Assembly: GCA_029339505.1 (NCBI GenBank)
Contig: JAQISU010001235.1
Location: forward strand, 32,587,315 to 32,651,314
Length of the DNA: 64,000 bases
Source of the DNA: Unio delphinus
Lineage: Eukaryota > Mollusca > Bivalvia > Unionida > Unionidae
Reading direction: 5' to 3'
Part shown: piece by piece, positions 12,301 through 24,300 of the stretch
How positions within the stretch are numbered: position 1 is the first letter of the stretch
How the letters are laid out: each line of letters begins with the position of its first letter
Position numbers and translations under genes: made by a program
The notes under the pieces: model-generated
The model's input: the letters and a program-made list of their open reading frames with translations, nothing else
The model's database searches: none
Told to the model about the DNA's origin: nothing

Positions 12301-15300
12301 CCAACAAACCTAGGTGTTATTCTGGACAGTACTCTCACATCACACAAACATGTCATAAACATATGCAAGGCTGCATATCTTGAGCTGAGATGCATTAGCT
12401 CCATTCACAAATATCTTTCAGTAGATGCCAATAAAACACTTGTAATTTCAAGACTGCACTATTGTAACTCATTTCAGTCTGGTTGGTCTCAATATCTACT
12501 CCAGAAACTTCAAAACACATCTGCTCAGATCATTCTTAGAGTACCATGATCAGAGCACACCTCCATGTAATTCTGTACACTATAGTGGCTATCCATTTGA
12601 TCAAAAATCAAACACAAAATTTGTTCTCTGTGCTATGTTTCACTGACAGACTCCAGTTCAACATGTCTATAAATCCTCACCCATCCATGTATACATCAGC
12701 AAGTTATTTACACTCCTATTCTGACAATCGTATAATCATTATTCCCACTATGAAAGCAAATTCATATGGGCAATGTTCTTTTGTATACCAAGGCCCAGCA
12801 ATGTGGAATGAATTGCTCACTGAATTTTGACACAAAGACAGCGATTCCATTCAAGAGTGCTCTTAAAACTCACCTATTTTGACTGCAAGAACAAACTTCA
12901 AGACCTAATAATGTTTCCTGCCTTAAATATTTTCAGCATGTTTTATGCTTTCCAATTTCATGATGTTTTTCTTTTGTAATCATATCATTACATATGTTTT
13001 TATTACGTTAAAGGTGTTGTCTAATGTTGTAAAGCGTTTAGTTTCTAGAGATTATGCACTATACAAAGTTCTCAACTTCTCATTATTATTATTTTGCTCT
13101 TGCTTACACAATATGCTTTGTGGCAGTGTTAATTATGGGGAAATTAGAAGTTTTAAAACAAAGCAGTGAAGTCAACTTAAATTTAAAAGTGTTGTATTAA
13201 TTGGAAGAAATATATAGTAAAGACGATTCTTTTTATTCAATTGTAATGTATTTAAGAAATAGATGACAAAGCAAATTAACTTCTTCCATGTATTAGTGTT
13301 AGAAAAATAAGTTAACAATTTAAACTTTGGCCTCCATGAACCTGATCTGTTCCGTCTCTTTTAAACAATAATTTATCCATGAAAAATTGTGGTAAGATTC
13401 ATGTTTCTGACTTTCAGCATAACATTGGCTGCTACGCTGAGAATATGTAGTTGCTTAAGTGCTAGCTTAAGCATAGTTCATACACAGCAATAGGTGACCA
13501 CTCACTACCATTCCTACAAATAGTCTCCATTAATGTGCACAAGATATATTAATACATCACTTGCCAGCAAAACAGAATAGTGCCAGCTGTCACATGCAGT
13601 CTTTTGTTCAACAGTTCTAGTTTGGAGCTAAGAGTGATGGCAAGTATATTTCTGGAGAAAAATAACGCGTTAAAAATATTCTTTCTGTGTGCGTCTTTTG
13701 CTAATTTTCTCAACAAGTATTTTCCTTACCAGATTTATAATTCCCTGTTTGTTTAAATCTTTCTGGTCCAGGAATTCATCAGGAGCTTAATTGCCTTTCA
13801 TTGGAACTTCCAGGCGTTTACTATGTCTACAAACTATGGCATCACGCTCTTTAAGGCAGATGATGGATGGAGAATTGATTCGTAAATTTTTTAACTCCAC
13901 ATGTGGTTGCCACCGAACCACTTGCCAGTTCTTACATACCTGCAATATGTGCAGGGCCAAAACGCATTGGGCTGTTGCCTATCCAAACAATCCATTACAG
14001 TTTTTTTAGCACTGGTACATGCAATGTCAGATAAGACACATCAAATCTGACCTACTTTCTTGCCACATGCTTCCAACCACATTGACATTAACAGATTGCA
14101 GCTTGAACTCCTTAAAGGTCAAATGAAACGATTTTTGATCTTCAAATTTAATAAGTAAAATGATTGATTATTATTTTGGAAGTAAAAAAAACCTAATGAA
14201 ATTAATTAAATCAATGTCGGGTGCACGTACCCGGTCATCAAAAGTCGAACGGTGCGCAAATGTGACCTGGCTTACTTCCCCTGAATTACCTCTTCTGCTG
14301 ACGTCATACGTACCATACAATTGTAAACAATATACGGCGTGGGTAGCAAGATAACAAAATGGATTATGTTTCTGATGAAAGTTCGACAGATTGTGAAGAA
14401 ATGCCAGACTTGACTTCGACGAAACCGTCAATAACACCATATATGTTTGAACCAAGATTATCTTCGGTACAAAATGTTTCAAACAGAGACACAAGCTCTG
14501 AGTCTGACTCGGACGACAGTCACCTTTCGACCGAAGAGAATGAAGACTCCTTACTTGACGAAGAGGTTGATGAAGTGAATCTTTGGTAAGATTTCTAACA
14601 AATACTTATATTAGGAACAAAATGCAATCGTTTTTTTAAAGTATTCGGTTACTGTTTTGCTCGTTTTAAAAAAAAGGGGGGGGGGAATGATGTTTTGTTT
14701 TCAGACTATTTCCCTGCATATGTCTAAGGACCTTACATTGTATATAATGTGCATATTTTAATTCACATCTGCTTGAAAAAATTTAACTTAAAATGTTCAT
14801 CCATATTGTCACCACAAATATAATGTTGATCAATTTGTTAGTGCATTTTACAGTTTATGTGTAGATCTTGGAAAAGGTAGATTTTTTAATGAGAATAAAC
14901 TGATTTGGCACACTAGTATATTCTTTTAATTGTTGCAGGTGTTCTTGTCAACACTGCATGACAATGCAGACAAGAAGTGAGTCAAAGTGTTGCAAAGACA
15001 CGAATATAGTGGATGGAAAAATGGAAGAAGCAGGAATTTCCTGCATAACAGAGCATGATGGTTTCCAAGCAAACTGTTTGAATGAACATGTTTTGGAAAC
15101 ATCTTATGAGTATTTGGAGGAACATGGACTAAATGATCAAAATATACACGAGTAAGTGTTTTTACATTTGTTTTATTAAGGAATAACTCTTCAAGTTAAA
15201 TAGTTCGTTTGCACCTTCTAGTAAACACTAAACACTCGGTCTCTTTTTCCCCCCAAATCAAGTTTTACCCTTTTATGTATAGTTTTCTTAATTTGTAGAA

Positions 15301-18300
15301 ATAAAACACAAAACAACAGCTGTTTATAGAGGTTTTAATAGTAATGCAAAATAAATGTAGTAAAAGATGATGAACATGACAGCAACAATAAAAATGAAAT
15401 CAAATCAATTTAAAATAAATATATATACATGTATAAATGATTATTCATCTGTACATCTATGTGCCACATTCAATTTTAATACCTCTTCAATGATTTTAAG
15501 AATATTTTTTTTTTACAGACTGTACAGATATATAGCTTACAGAAGATTTGTGCGATGGATTTACCAAAGACTGGGTAAAAAGCAAAGAAAGATCTTGCCA
15601 TCATGTGTTGTGAAAGCGATAAGAGATAAATTTCCATGACAACAATATTGTGGATTTAAATATCCTAATTAACTTCTTAAAGAGACAAAACTGAACACAA
15701 ATAATTTTAATTCTAGTTTAAATTGAATCTTGAAATATGTCTATCGACTATTTCAATTTTTGACTGTCTTGGCAATGCCTGTGCCAGAGGGGCTGGTCTA
15801 ACTTTGTCTTCTCTTTGTCTGGCATCAAAGGCTTCTGAATAGCTGGTGTACATTTCCCGTCTGATCAGAAGTTCATCAAACAAGTCATCAATATATCCTG
15901 CAAACAATCAAATCAAACTGTTTATTACTTGAAACAAGAAGAATAGATTGTTAGATGTGAATGCTATAATTTTGTAAAAAATTAAACAAATAACTTATTG
16001 TATGTTTGTCTGGTTTTAATTTCTTTTGCAACTCCTTTTCGCCATTTTGGGAAGGACACTCGATACTGGTGACTGCCATCTAATGTCACCGTCTGACCTC
16101 TATTTACATTCTCATTGAAATGCAATGCAACAAGCAATAAACTATATTCCAGGCACAAAAGGTACATATATATATATATATATTGAAAGGAAATTTACCT
16201 GAACAAGTTGAAGATCCAATATTTTCCCACTTTCAAGGTTCATGATGCTGTAAGACCCATATTTTGCTGTGTGTCCTGGAGAACAGCAGTGTGCATCTCC
16301 GCCAAGTTTAATTTCACTCCCTCTGTTTTTGATTTCATCCAACATGTAGGACTGACTTAATTGCCAAACTGATGATACAATGGGAACAATATATGCATTT
16401 TGTATCGACATATATGTTCTCTGTGAAAAGCACTGAATTTTTTAATGCATAAACACATTCAGTACAGTTGTTGGACTTGCTCCTGCAAACATGATTGCCC
16501 CAGATAAAATCAAATTGCCTTAAGGCATAGTTCCTGACATAGGCTGACTATACCATCTGTAACGCCCTTCACATGTACAGCACATGTCTACAATTAAAGC
16601 TGTTCCAACAACTGTTTTCATTAGATCACTATCAGATGAATCCTTCAATACTTTTGCAAGTGTCTGCAAAAAATTTTAAAAATAAAATAAAATAATGTAA
16701 CATCTTTATTTAGCAACAAAATAAATAAATTATAAAGGAATTTACTAAAAAAAAATCTTTGTATTACTGAAATTGTTAATTGTGTGGATAGCAATTATTC
16801 ATGCTAATCATAATGAATGAGCAGTTGTTTACTGTATTAATTAGTGATTATATCTTTAGACATAGTCCAGACTCTCCTGCTGTGCTTATCTCATACATAC
16901 AAACCCATTGTTCTTGGGTGAAATTTGAGAGATCTAGTTTATTTATAGATTCATATTAATGTTGAACATACAGTTTAATTTTAAAAAATAATGATTAGTA
17001 AAACAATTCAATTATAAATTTAAGAAAGGAAAAAAAATTACTTACTTCCATTCTTTTTCTTTTTGCTACTGCCCCCGATTGTCGTTGTTTTCTTTTGAGT
17101 GAATCCGCGTTTTCACATCCTTGTTTTTTTTATTCAAAATCGAAAATTGATGGTATTGCATTTCGTTTTAGCTGTAGTTTTTTTCAATTTGTAGCCGATT
17201 ATCATTGCTAATGAAGGATCAATAACAAACTGGTCGTTGGTAAAGTGCTTTGCACAAAGCCTCGAAGTTTTCGATGGACTAAAATCTTTCCTTTTTATTC
17301 GGGAAATCCAAGCTTTTCTCCACTTTTCGTCTTTCGGAAATTCAAATAATCCTACCCCTTGACCTGACTCAGTTTTACAGTTAAAAGCGACGCAATACAC
17401 CATTTCACTGCTTATCGATTCACACAGGTAAGCTTGCTTGTAAACAAAGCTTGTTGTGGCACAAGTGACGTCATTAGCTAAGGGAAGTAAGCGATGTAAA
17501 TATTATGGCGGGAAATATGTACCCAATCATTTTGATCGATTTAAATGGGGTATGATCATATTTTTCAATCGGGAAACGTTAATAATGATTTTAAACACAA
17601 AACTGTACAACATTTTAAAGAAATCATATAACTCATATAAAATCGTTTCATTTGACCTTTAATCACCCAGATTCGAAATTCGTTCAAAATTTGCCTTCTG
17701 GTCTGAAACATGGTTTCGACACTATGATGCAAAAAGCTCAAAAGCCTACGAAAGAATGCAAAAATTTGCATCCAGCTTGTAAACAACCATATATTGTGGA
17801 TCAGTTATTGGCAAAGGAATGTGCCAAAGGTATCATGCTTGGCTATTTCATGGCTTTCTGTGTTATTCTCCACTATTCGTATACAGGTGAGCAACGCAGG
17901 GAGCATAAAAGCAGGGGACCAGACTAATTACTCCCGTACTAAGCCTGTTCCCCGCCTTATCGTAGGACTGGGCAACATTCCTATCAACAACCGTATCACA
18001 AGAACAGACACCACTGACTTATATGTAATAAATTGTTACAACGACAGCTTGATTAGCAACGACTGTTCTGATGAAAAACTAACATAAGAGGAATATTTAA
18101 AAAAATATGAAAGTATTGTTACTACCGGTGATAGTTGCTGCAATCCTTAAATTGGGCTAATGTACATGTCACAAATTGGATTTGTACTGCCTAAGGTGGC
18201 GTATATTTTTTATCTTTCAAGTTAATCCGTATTGCCGGGGGGTGAATAAACTCATTGTCTATAAAAAAAACAAGAGGGAATTGTTTGCGGGATTTGATTG

Positions 18301-21300
18301 ATAGTGTTCAAGACTTGTGATGTTTGTTGTTTTTCCCCGATATTAGGTGATTACATCCCAATCACAAAGCTGTTTTCTATTCAAGCTGGTACGACTGGGT
18401 ACCACACTTTGCTTATAGAGTTAATCCCTGTCTGTCATGTTTGAATGAAGCCACTGACTTTTTGGCTCTGAATAAATGGTTCTCTTTCTGGATGAGATAT
18501 TTTGTTTCTTTTTATTTCATTAATTGTTAGATATGCAATGCAAGTGTACATATTTTTCATATTTTCCCAAAGTCCAGTCAAAACTGTCTTTATGTTCATT
18601 AGGCCGCAATTAAAAATATCTTTGTTTCCCCTTACCCTACCCAACAATTTGAAGTTGGGTAGGTAGGTAGGCTAATAAATTTTTTTTCTCATGAAATTCA
18701 TGACACTATAAACTGACACATAGGAAACAGAAAAACGATAAATTCAACTTTAATAATAATACTGAAATACAGTAACTCATGAACTGAAATACAGTAACTT
18801 GTGAACAAGTTTAAAATGTTTTATAGACTAGATTAGTTTTTGATAAGGGCTATTCCAATAAAAATACTCCCTGCAGGCATTGGCCAGGGTACCAATTTAA
18901 CAGATTTACTCAAATTTTGAAACATATATTAAATGAGAGTAATTTCAATGAAATGTAAAGATACACATGTAAAGGTGCAAGAAGTGTTTTTTTCCGAGTT
19001 TTTGAGGAGTGTTGGGTTAAGGTAGATATTTGCTGGAATAACCCTTAGTATTTTTTCTGACTAGGTCAAATGTATAAAAATGTTTTAAAATAATTAATAA
19101 AAGTATTTTAAAAGTCTTGAGTATTCTTTCTGACTAGTATCATTGGGTTCAATATATAATGAGACTTAACATATTTGCAAGACCTGTCAAAATGCACAAA
19201 TATAAAGTTAGACATTGAATAGTGTCTCAAATATGCAGAAACATGTCAATAAAGTAATGTCAGAACACTAAATACATGTAGAAATCTAACTAACAAAAAA
19301 GAAACAAACAATGCAAAACATCATTTTAAATGTCACTAAGAGCTGCCAGGTGGTTAGTTTTTAACTGGGTTTCGTTTTGGAATGTCCTTTCCAGATGCTA
19401 AACATTGCTGGCACACTGGTAGAACAGTAAGGAATCTTCCAGTCATTTCCTGGGATTTTTCTGTTCCTATGGCTCCACAATGAGCACAAATATCTGGTCT
19501 GCCAATGTTGCTGGCATAGCATGGGAATTCAATGTGTACAGCACAAGACAATTGTAGTCTTACAAACACTTTTCCTTGTAGGATGTCTCCTAAAATATAT
19601 TAAATAGAACACCAATTATCCAAAATTGAACTTTAATGCCATATTCATTATGCACTGCAGGTATCAAAATAAAATTTTAATCATGTTTATGTATGTCTTT
19701 AATGTTTTTATTGTCTGCTTTTGTTTTGTATGTTATATATGTATAGTTTTTGCTATATTGTGTATGCTCTGTGTTTTTTGTCGGTCAAAGCTTAAACATT
19801 TGTACTTGACAAACAGACTTTAAATATATTATTATGAAGGCAGTAAAAATTCTAGAAAGATTGCAGTTGTCAGAGGGTGCATGAATTTATTTCTAATAAC
19901 TGTCAGACAGATGTTTGAAAATAACATTATTTCATATAAAAAAAATTGTTTATACCAGTGAAACGCTCAGCATTTGTGTCCTTAAGTTGTGGTAGCTTTG
20001 TTGCCACGGAAGTAGACATTAAAACAGAAAAGGCAGTCCGTGCAGGTGGTGCTTGTTGATTTTCTGTACTAGTAGTAGTTGAGGAAACATCATTCAACCC
20101 AACACTTTCATCACGGATCACCGTAAATGTAACATATTTCAGTCGCTGATTAAACTCTTTCACCACATGCAGACCTTCGTGAAGGTCTGGATGAAAAGTC
20201 ATCGTTTCATCCAGTTTGTCTGATAAACTGACGTTCAGTACATCTGCTTTATGAGGGCGAAAGTCTGTATCATTGGTAATGTCGTGATATACATCATCCC
20301 ATGTACACTCCGTTGAGTATTCTAGTATTCTGTTGTTACAAATTTTTTTGTTTGATTTCCCGCATTTCGCGATTACGCTTACACATATAATGAAATCTTC
20401 TTCGTATTTTCTTTTGCCGGCCATGCCAGTCATGATGCTTTTCCTATCTAATTTAAACACCTTGCAACAAACGTTTTTCGCGCGCTAGTGACATCAATTT
20501 TGTTGACTGCATGAAAATACGGATCGCACAACGAAACGAAACGAAAAAACAAACTTTTGAACAAAACGAAAAGAAAAAAAAATACTATCGCAAATTTTTC
20601 AAAAAATTTTTTTCAGTCGGCGGATTTTAAGAGGGTCGGTCGGGTAAGGAGAAACAAACTTAATTTTAATTTTGGCCTTATTACAAATGAACACTAATAA
20701 TTCTAACACCCAGAACCTTAATAACAATGAATGAACCTCCAACTAAAAAGAGAAATTTTAAGGCTGGAGAAAATATTTATTGTAACAGAAATAAATAAAA
20801 AAGAGCAGACCACTTGCCAAAAAAGTGGTTTAAACATCGGTAAAACAAATTTAGGTTGTTATAAAGTAAAATGAGTAATGTAGAAATTATTTCATATGCA
20901 AAAACATGTGATCTTCAATTGTAAATGTGATTTTCTGCTTAATGACAGAAGTATATCTTTATTGTTATATAATTTTGTTTTTAGATGAAGCATACAATAT
21001 TTTAACAAGAAGAACTATTAATAAAGAATAGAACATATGTACAGTGACTGTAGTTATTTTTCCTGAAATTGTTCTAAAACTGGACCATGGAAATTGGTCT
21101 TTATGTACAAACCTGCCATGAGGGACCACCTGTCTTGAGAAACCGCTTTTGTTGGCAGAAGAGATGGTCTCTCATAACAGGTTTTACTGTATACAGATTT
21201 TCTTACCTCACACTTTGAGAATATGTCTCAAATTTAAATGGTTCTTGAGCATCAGACTCTGCAACAGCAAGAGGAAGATTGCGTACAAATTCCCGATATT

Positions 21301-24300
21301 GACTGCCTGGTTCGTAGCACTTGGTGGCTTCACACAATGTGCTATACTGGAATACAAAAAACCAAACCATTACCATTCTAATAAATATGAATAATGATAA
21401 CAGATGTAGCATGACCACTGCACATCAAAGAACTTAAAAAGAAATAAAATTACAGCTTATTACCAAATACTTACTACAAAAGTTGAAAGTTATAAATTTA
21501 TAGGTTGGTGCTGAAAGAAGTTGCCGTGGAGTGGGCAGGTGAGTGTAGGAGAGAACTCCATGGCTTGAGACATTGTAATACCGCCACTAATCATGAAGAG
21601 AAGATGAAGTTAGTAACAAAAACTTATTCTAAATCAGGTAATAAATAAATTGTCCACAGTAATCTGGAAAATGTACCTGATTAATGAAAATGCTGGACAT
21701 TTATCCACCTTGTCTCTGTATCATGCAAACTAAAGAAAAACAGACAGGTTCAAAGGTTTCAACAGGTCTACCAAATGCTAAGTCTAATTCATGAATAACT
21801 TTATGATTAAGCCTTGCATACACATGTATGAAAGAAAATCCTTGCATATCATAATAAAATATGAAACTCTAGTTTCTGTTGAATACATTAACTGATGTAA
21901 AAAACACAACATACGTCAAAAGAAAATTTCATGCAAGATCTTAGTAATACTGACCACACCATTGTTGTTACGATCAAAGTCTGTACTACAGCTGATGCCT
22001 GTGTCATTTATCAACCCAGTCCAAAACAGGAATAAGAAATAAAACTAAAAGTTAAAATCAGAGTAACAAAAAGTGCTAGAGATCCAAAACTTGTTTCTAA
22101 CACTTACTTGTATAGGTACTGCAGCTGAAACTGTCTGAAGGAGTTGGAAATAATCTATTGTAACCTAAAGAAAAGAAAATAGCATATCATGCATTTTAAC
22201 ATTGTTTGATTTTAATAAATTACTAAGAACGATTGCATTCATTTATCAATCTTTAAGTATAAGTAGCTTGAAAGAAATACAATTAAAGCTACACAATGAT
22301 GGACTGATACCTCACTATCAAAAACAAAATATTTACAAGGGGTCTGAATGTTCACTCATTTGATCATTTTAAATGTGGAGTACTTAAATCATCATAGATT
22401 CTTGAGAAATGCCAGCACAACGATACCAAATTGGGTAACTGCAGCTCCTGCCTCAATTAATCACCTTTACACGATGCGGAAGGGTGCAACAGACCTATTC
22501 TACAACCCACAAGTCCACACAAGGAGGGCTGAGGATTTACTGCATCATATGCAACTTATTTTTCATTGGGTCTTTAAATTTATGGTTTACAGCAATAATG
22601 AAACTCACAAAAATCCCATTTATAAGGTATGCTTTTCAGTGCTAAGGGGGGGGGGGGGGTTCAAAAGTTGGTGACCAATTTATCACTGAATTCATTTTAA
22701 ATAGTGTCAAGATATACCAATATGCCAAGTTTAATCCAAAACATTTTGCTTTAAAAAAAAAAGTTGTCCTTATTGTCATATATTGTCCATGACCTGGGTG
22801 TCACAATACCAGACCTATCAAGGGGCCGAGAGTGGCCGAGTGGTCTAAAGCGCTTTCCGTTACGGATCACTGCCATCTCACCTCTGCCTGCGTGGGTTTG
22901 AGTCTAAGATTAAGCTAATGTAGTTATGTGAGAAACCTTGCCTGTACATTCTTGTGAGTCATGGTTCTTTCTGGGAGTTTTCCCAGGTTCTTCCTCCACC
23001 AATAATACTGGCCACCATGTATAGCCTATCATGTGCTGAAAAATGGCATTAAACCCTACAACAACCAGACCTGTCAACCCTGACAAGATATCTCAGTAAG
23101 GCAATTAATTTTTTCCCCAAGTTGGAACAGTTTTCAGTAAGGTGTAACAAAATATCATAAACCGCTATTGTAAAGCTGGAAAATGTATTTAAAAGTTGGG
23201 GATATGAAACATGCAGCAACAGTAAATATTATGGTCAACGGAAAAGTTTATCAAGTACACGTGACCTTATTTACTACTAATACAGTTAAACAAGCTTTAG
23301 TTCCAAATACTATGCAACTCAATGGCTTGTTGCTATCTCTCAACTTGATGTAATTCTTGGAATGTTTTCCATTTCACATGACAATGCCAATCATATCTCC
23401 CACAACATGACATACTCAAACTGACATGTGATGTCCACTGTCCAATAAACATAATTGTGTCTCTTCCTGCTTTTATTCACAAGAATGTGAATATTCATTT
23501 TTATTTCTCTGTGTTGATTATTAACACCTTTAATGTAAATAGCTTATTTTCCCAGTCATCTTCATATATGATATGTTATGTGAACATAACAGCAATATTG
23601 AATAAGTAACAATTGCAATGAAATATTTCTGGCCCATCTTTTCATATTATATCTTAAAGTTTCATTGAACATGGTTCCAATGCTTTTCTAAAGAAAAATT
23701 TCCAGGTTATTTCCAGGGGTTTTCCAAGATGAAATTAATTTTTTCAAGGTTCATATATGACCTTTACGAAATGTAATTAAAGAACATTTTAGATTATAAA
23801 ACATGCAATCTCGAAATCTAAAGAAGTTTCCTTTTCAAAACTCTCTGAAACATCCAAGTCAGAAAAGATGATCGTGTACAAAACCACAAATGTATTACAC
23901 AAAATAAGTTGATTATATTCCTATCAATTGGCATGCAGTCATTTCAATTTACAGAATAAAAATTCCAACTTTACGTTGCTGACCTGCATTATGTTGCCAA
24001 GTGGAAACAACAAAATAAACATACATTAGTTTTGTTTCCTTTCAAACCCCTTTAATTCATATATATATATTTTAATCATATATATATATAATTTCAAAAG
24101 GACTAATTTAGATTTTGACAAAAGACTTCAAAATTATACATTCTTGTATAAACAAGGACGGAATTTTCTGTAAAATCAGCATGTTGTCTTGTAATTCGTT
24201 AAATCAGTCCCCAAACTTGTATTGATACAAGGGCTCATATCAGTTTTAATATATAATACAAGGGACGACAATTTCTCATTTCAGCTCTGAGATTTGACAT

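Larger units (their letters stand above)
14116..17658. mobile_element. TTAA-flanked (Kolobok-type) transposon with P2X7-ballast cargo, copy 1
   Basis: 3,543 bp flanked by TTAA at 14,112-14,115 and 17,659-17,662. Both ends start AGGTCAAATGAAACGATTTT when read inward, a perfect 20-bp inverted repeat. Subterminal inverted matches also occur: GCTTACTTCCC at 14,270 versus GGGAAGTAAGC at 17,482, and TGACGTCA at 14,299 and 17,466. Inside, a plus-strand three-exon ballast-domain gene converges on a minus-strand THAP transposase gene. TTAA targets with a THAP transposase are the hallmarks of the Kolobok superfamily (assignment is inference). The transposase is broken, so this copy is non-autonomous. 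Confidence 0.9.

Noticed and set aside
14359..15639. A P2X receptor channel gene
   Set aside because: There are no transmembrane segments and no ectodomain cysteines. Only the cytoplasmic ballast domain is present, and the exon chain starts with a Met in an acidic leader.
14116..17658. piggyBac element (because of TTAA)
   Set aside because: The ends start AGG rather than CCC-type, and the transposase has a THAP finger with a different DDE context. Kolobok fits better.
18602..20677. Third ballast/Kolobok-type element
   Set aside because: The ends start GGCC with TTA flanks, there is no THAP or ballast domain, and the protein differs.
21480..21595. Possible extra exon of the F-BAR/RhoGAP gene (open frame after a TTAG acceptor)
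   Set aside because: The family alignment runs directly from exon 13 to exon 14 in phase 0. The translated stretch has no similarity to the family.
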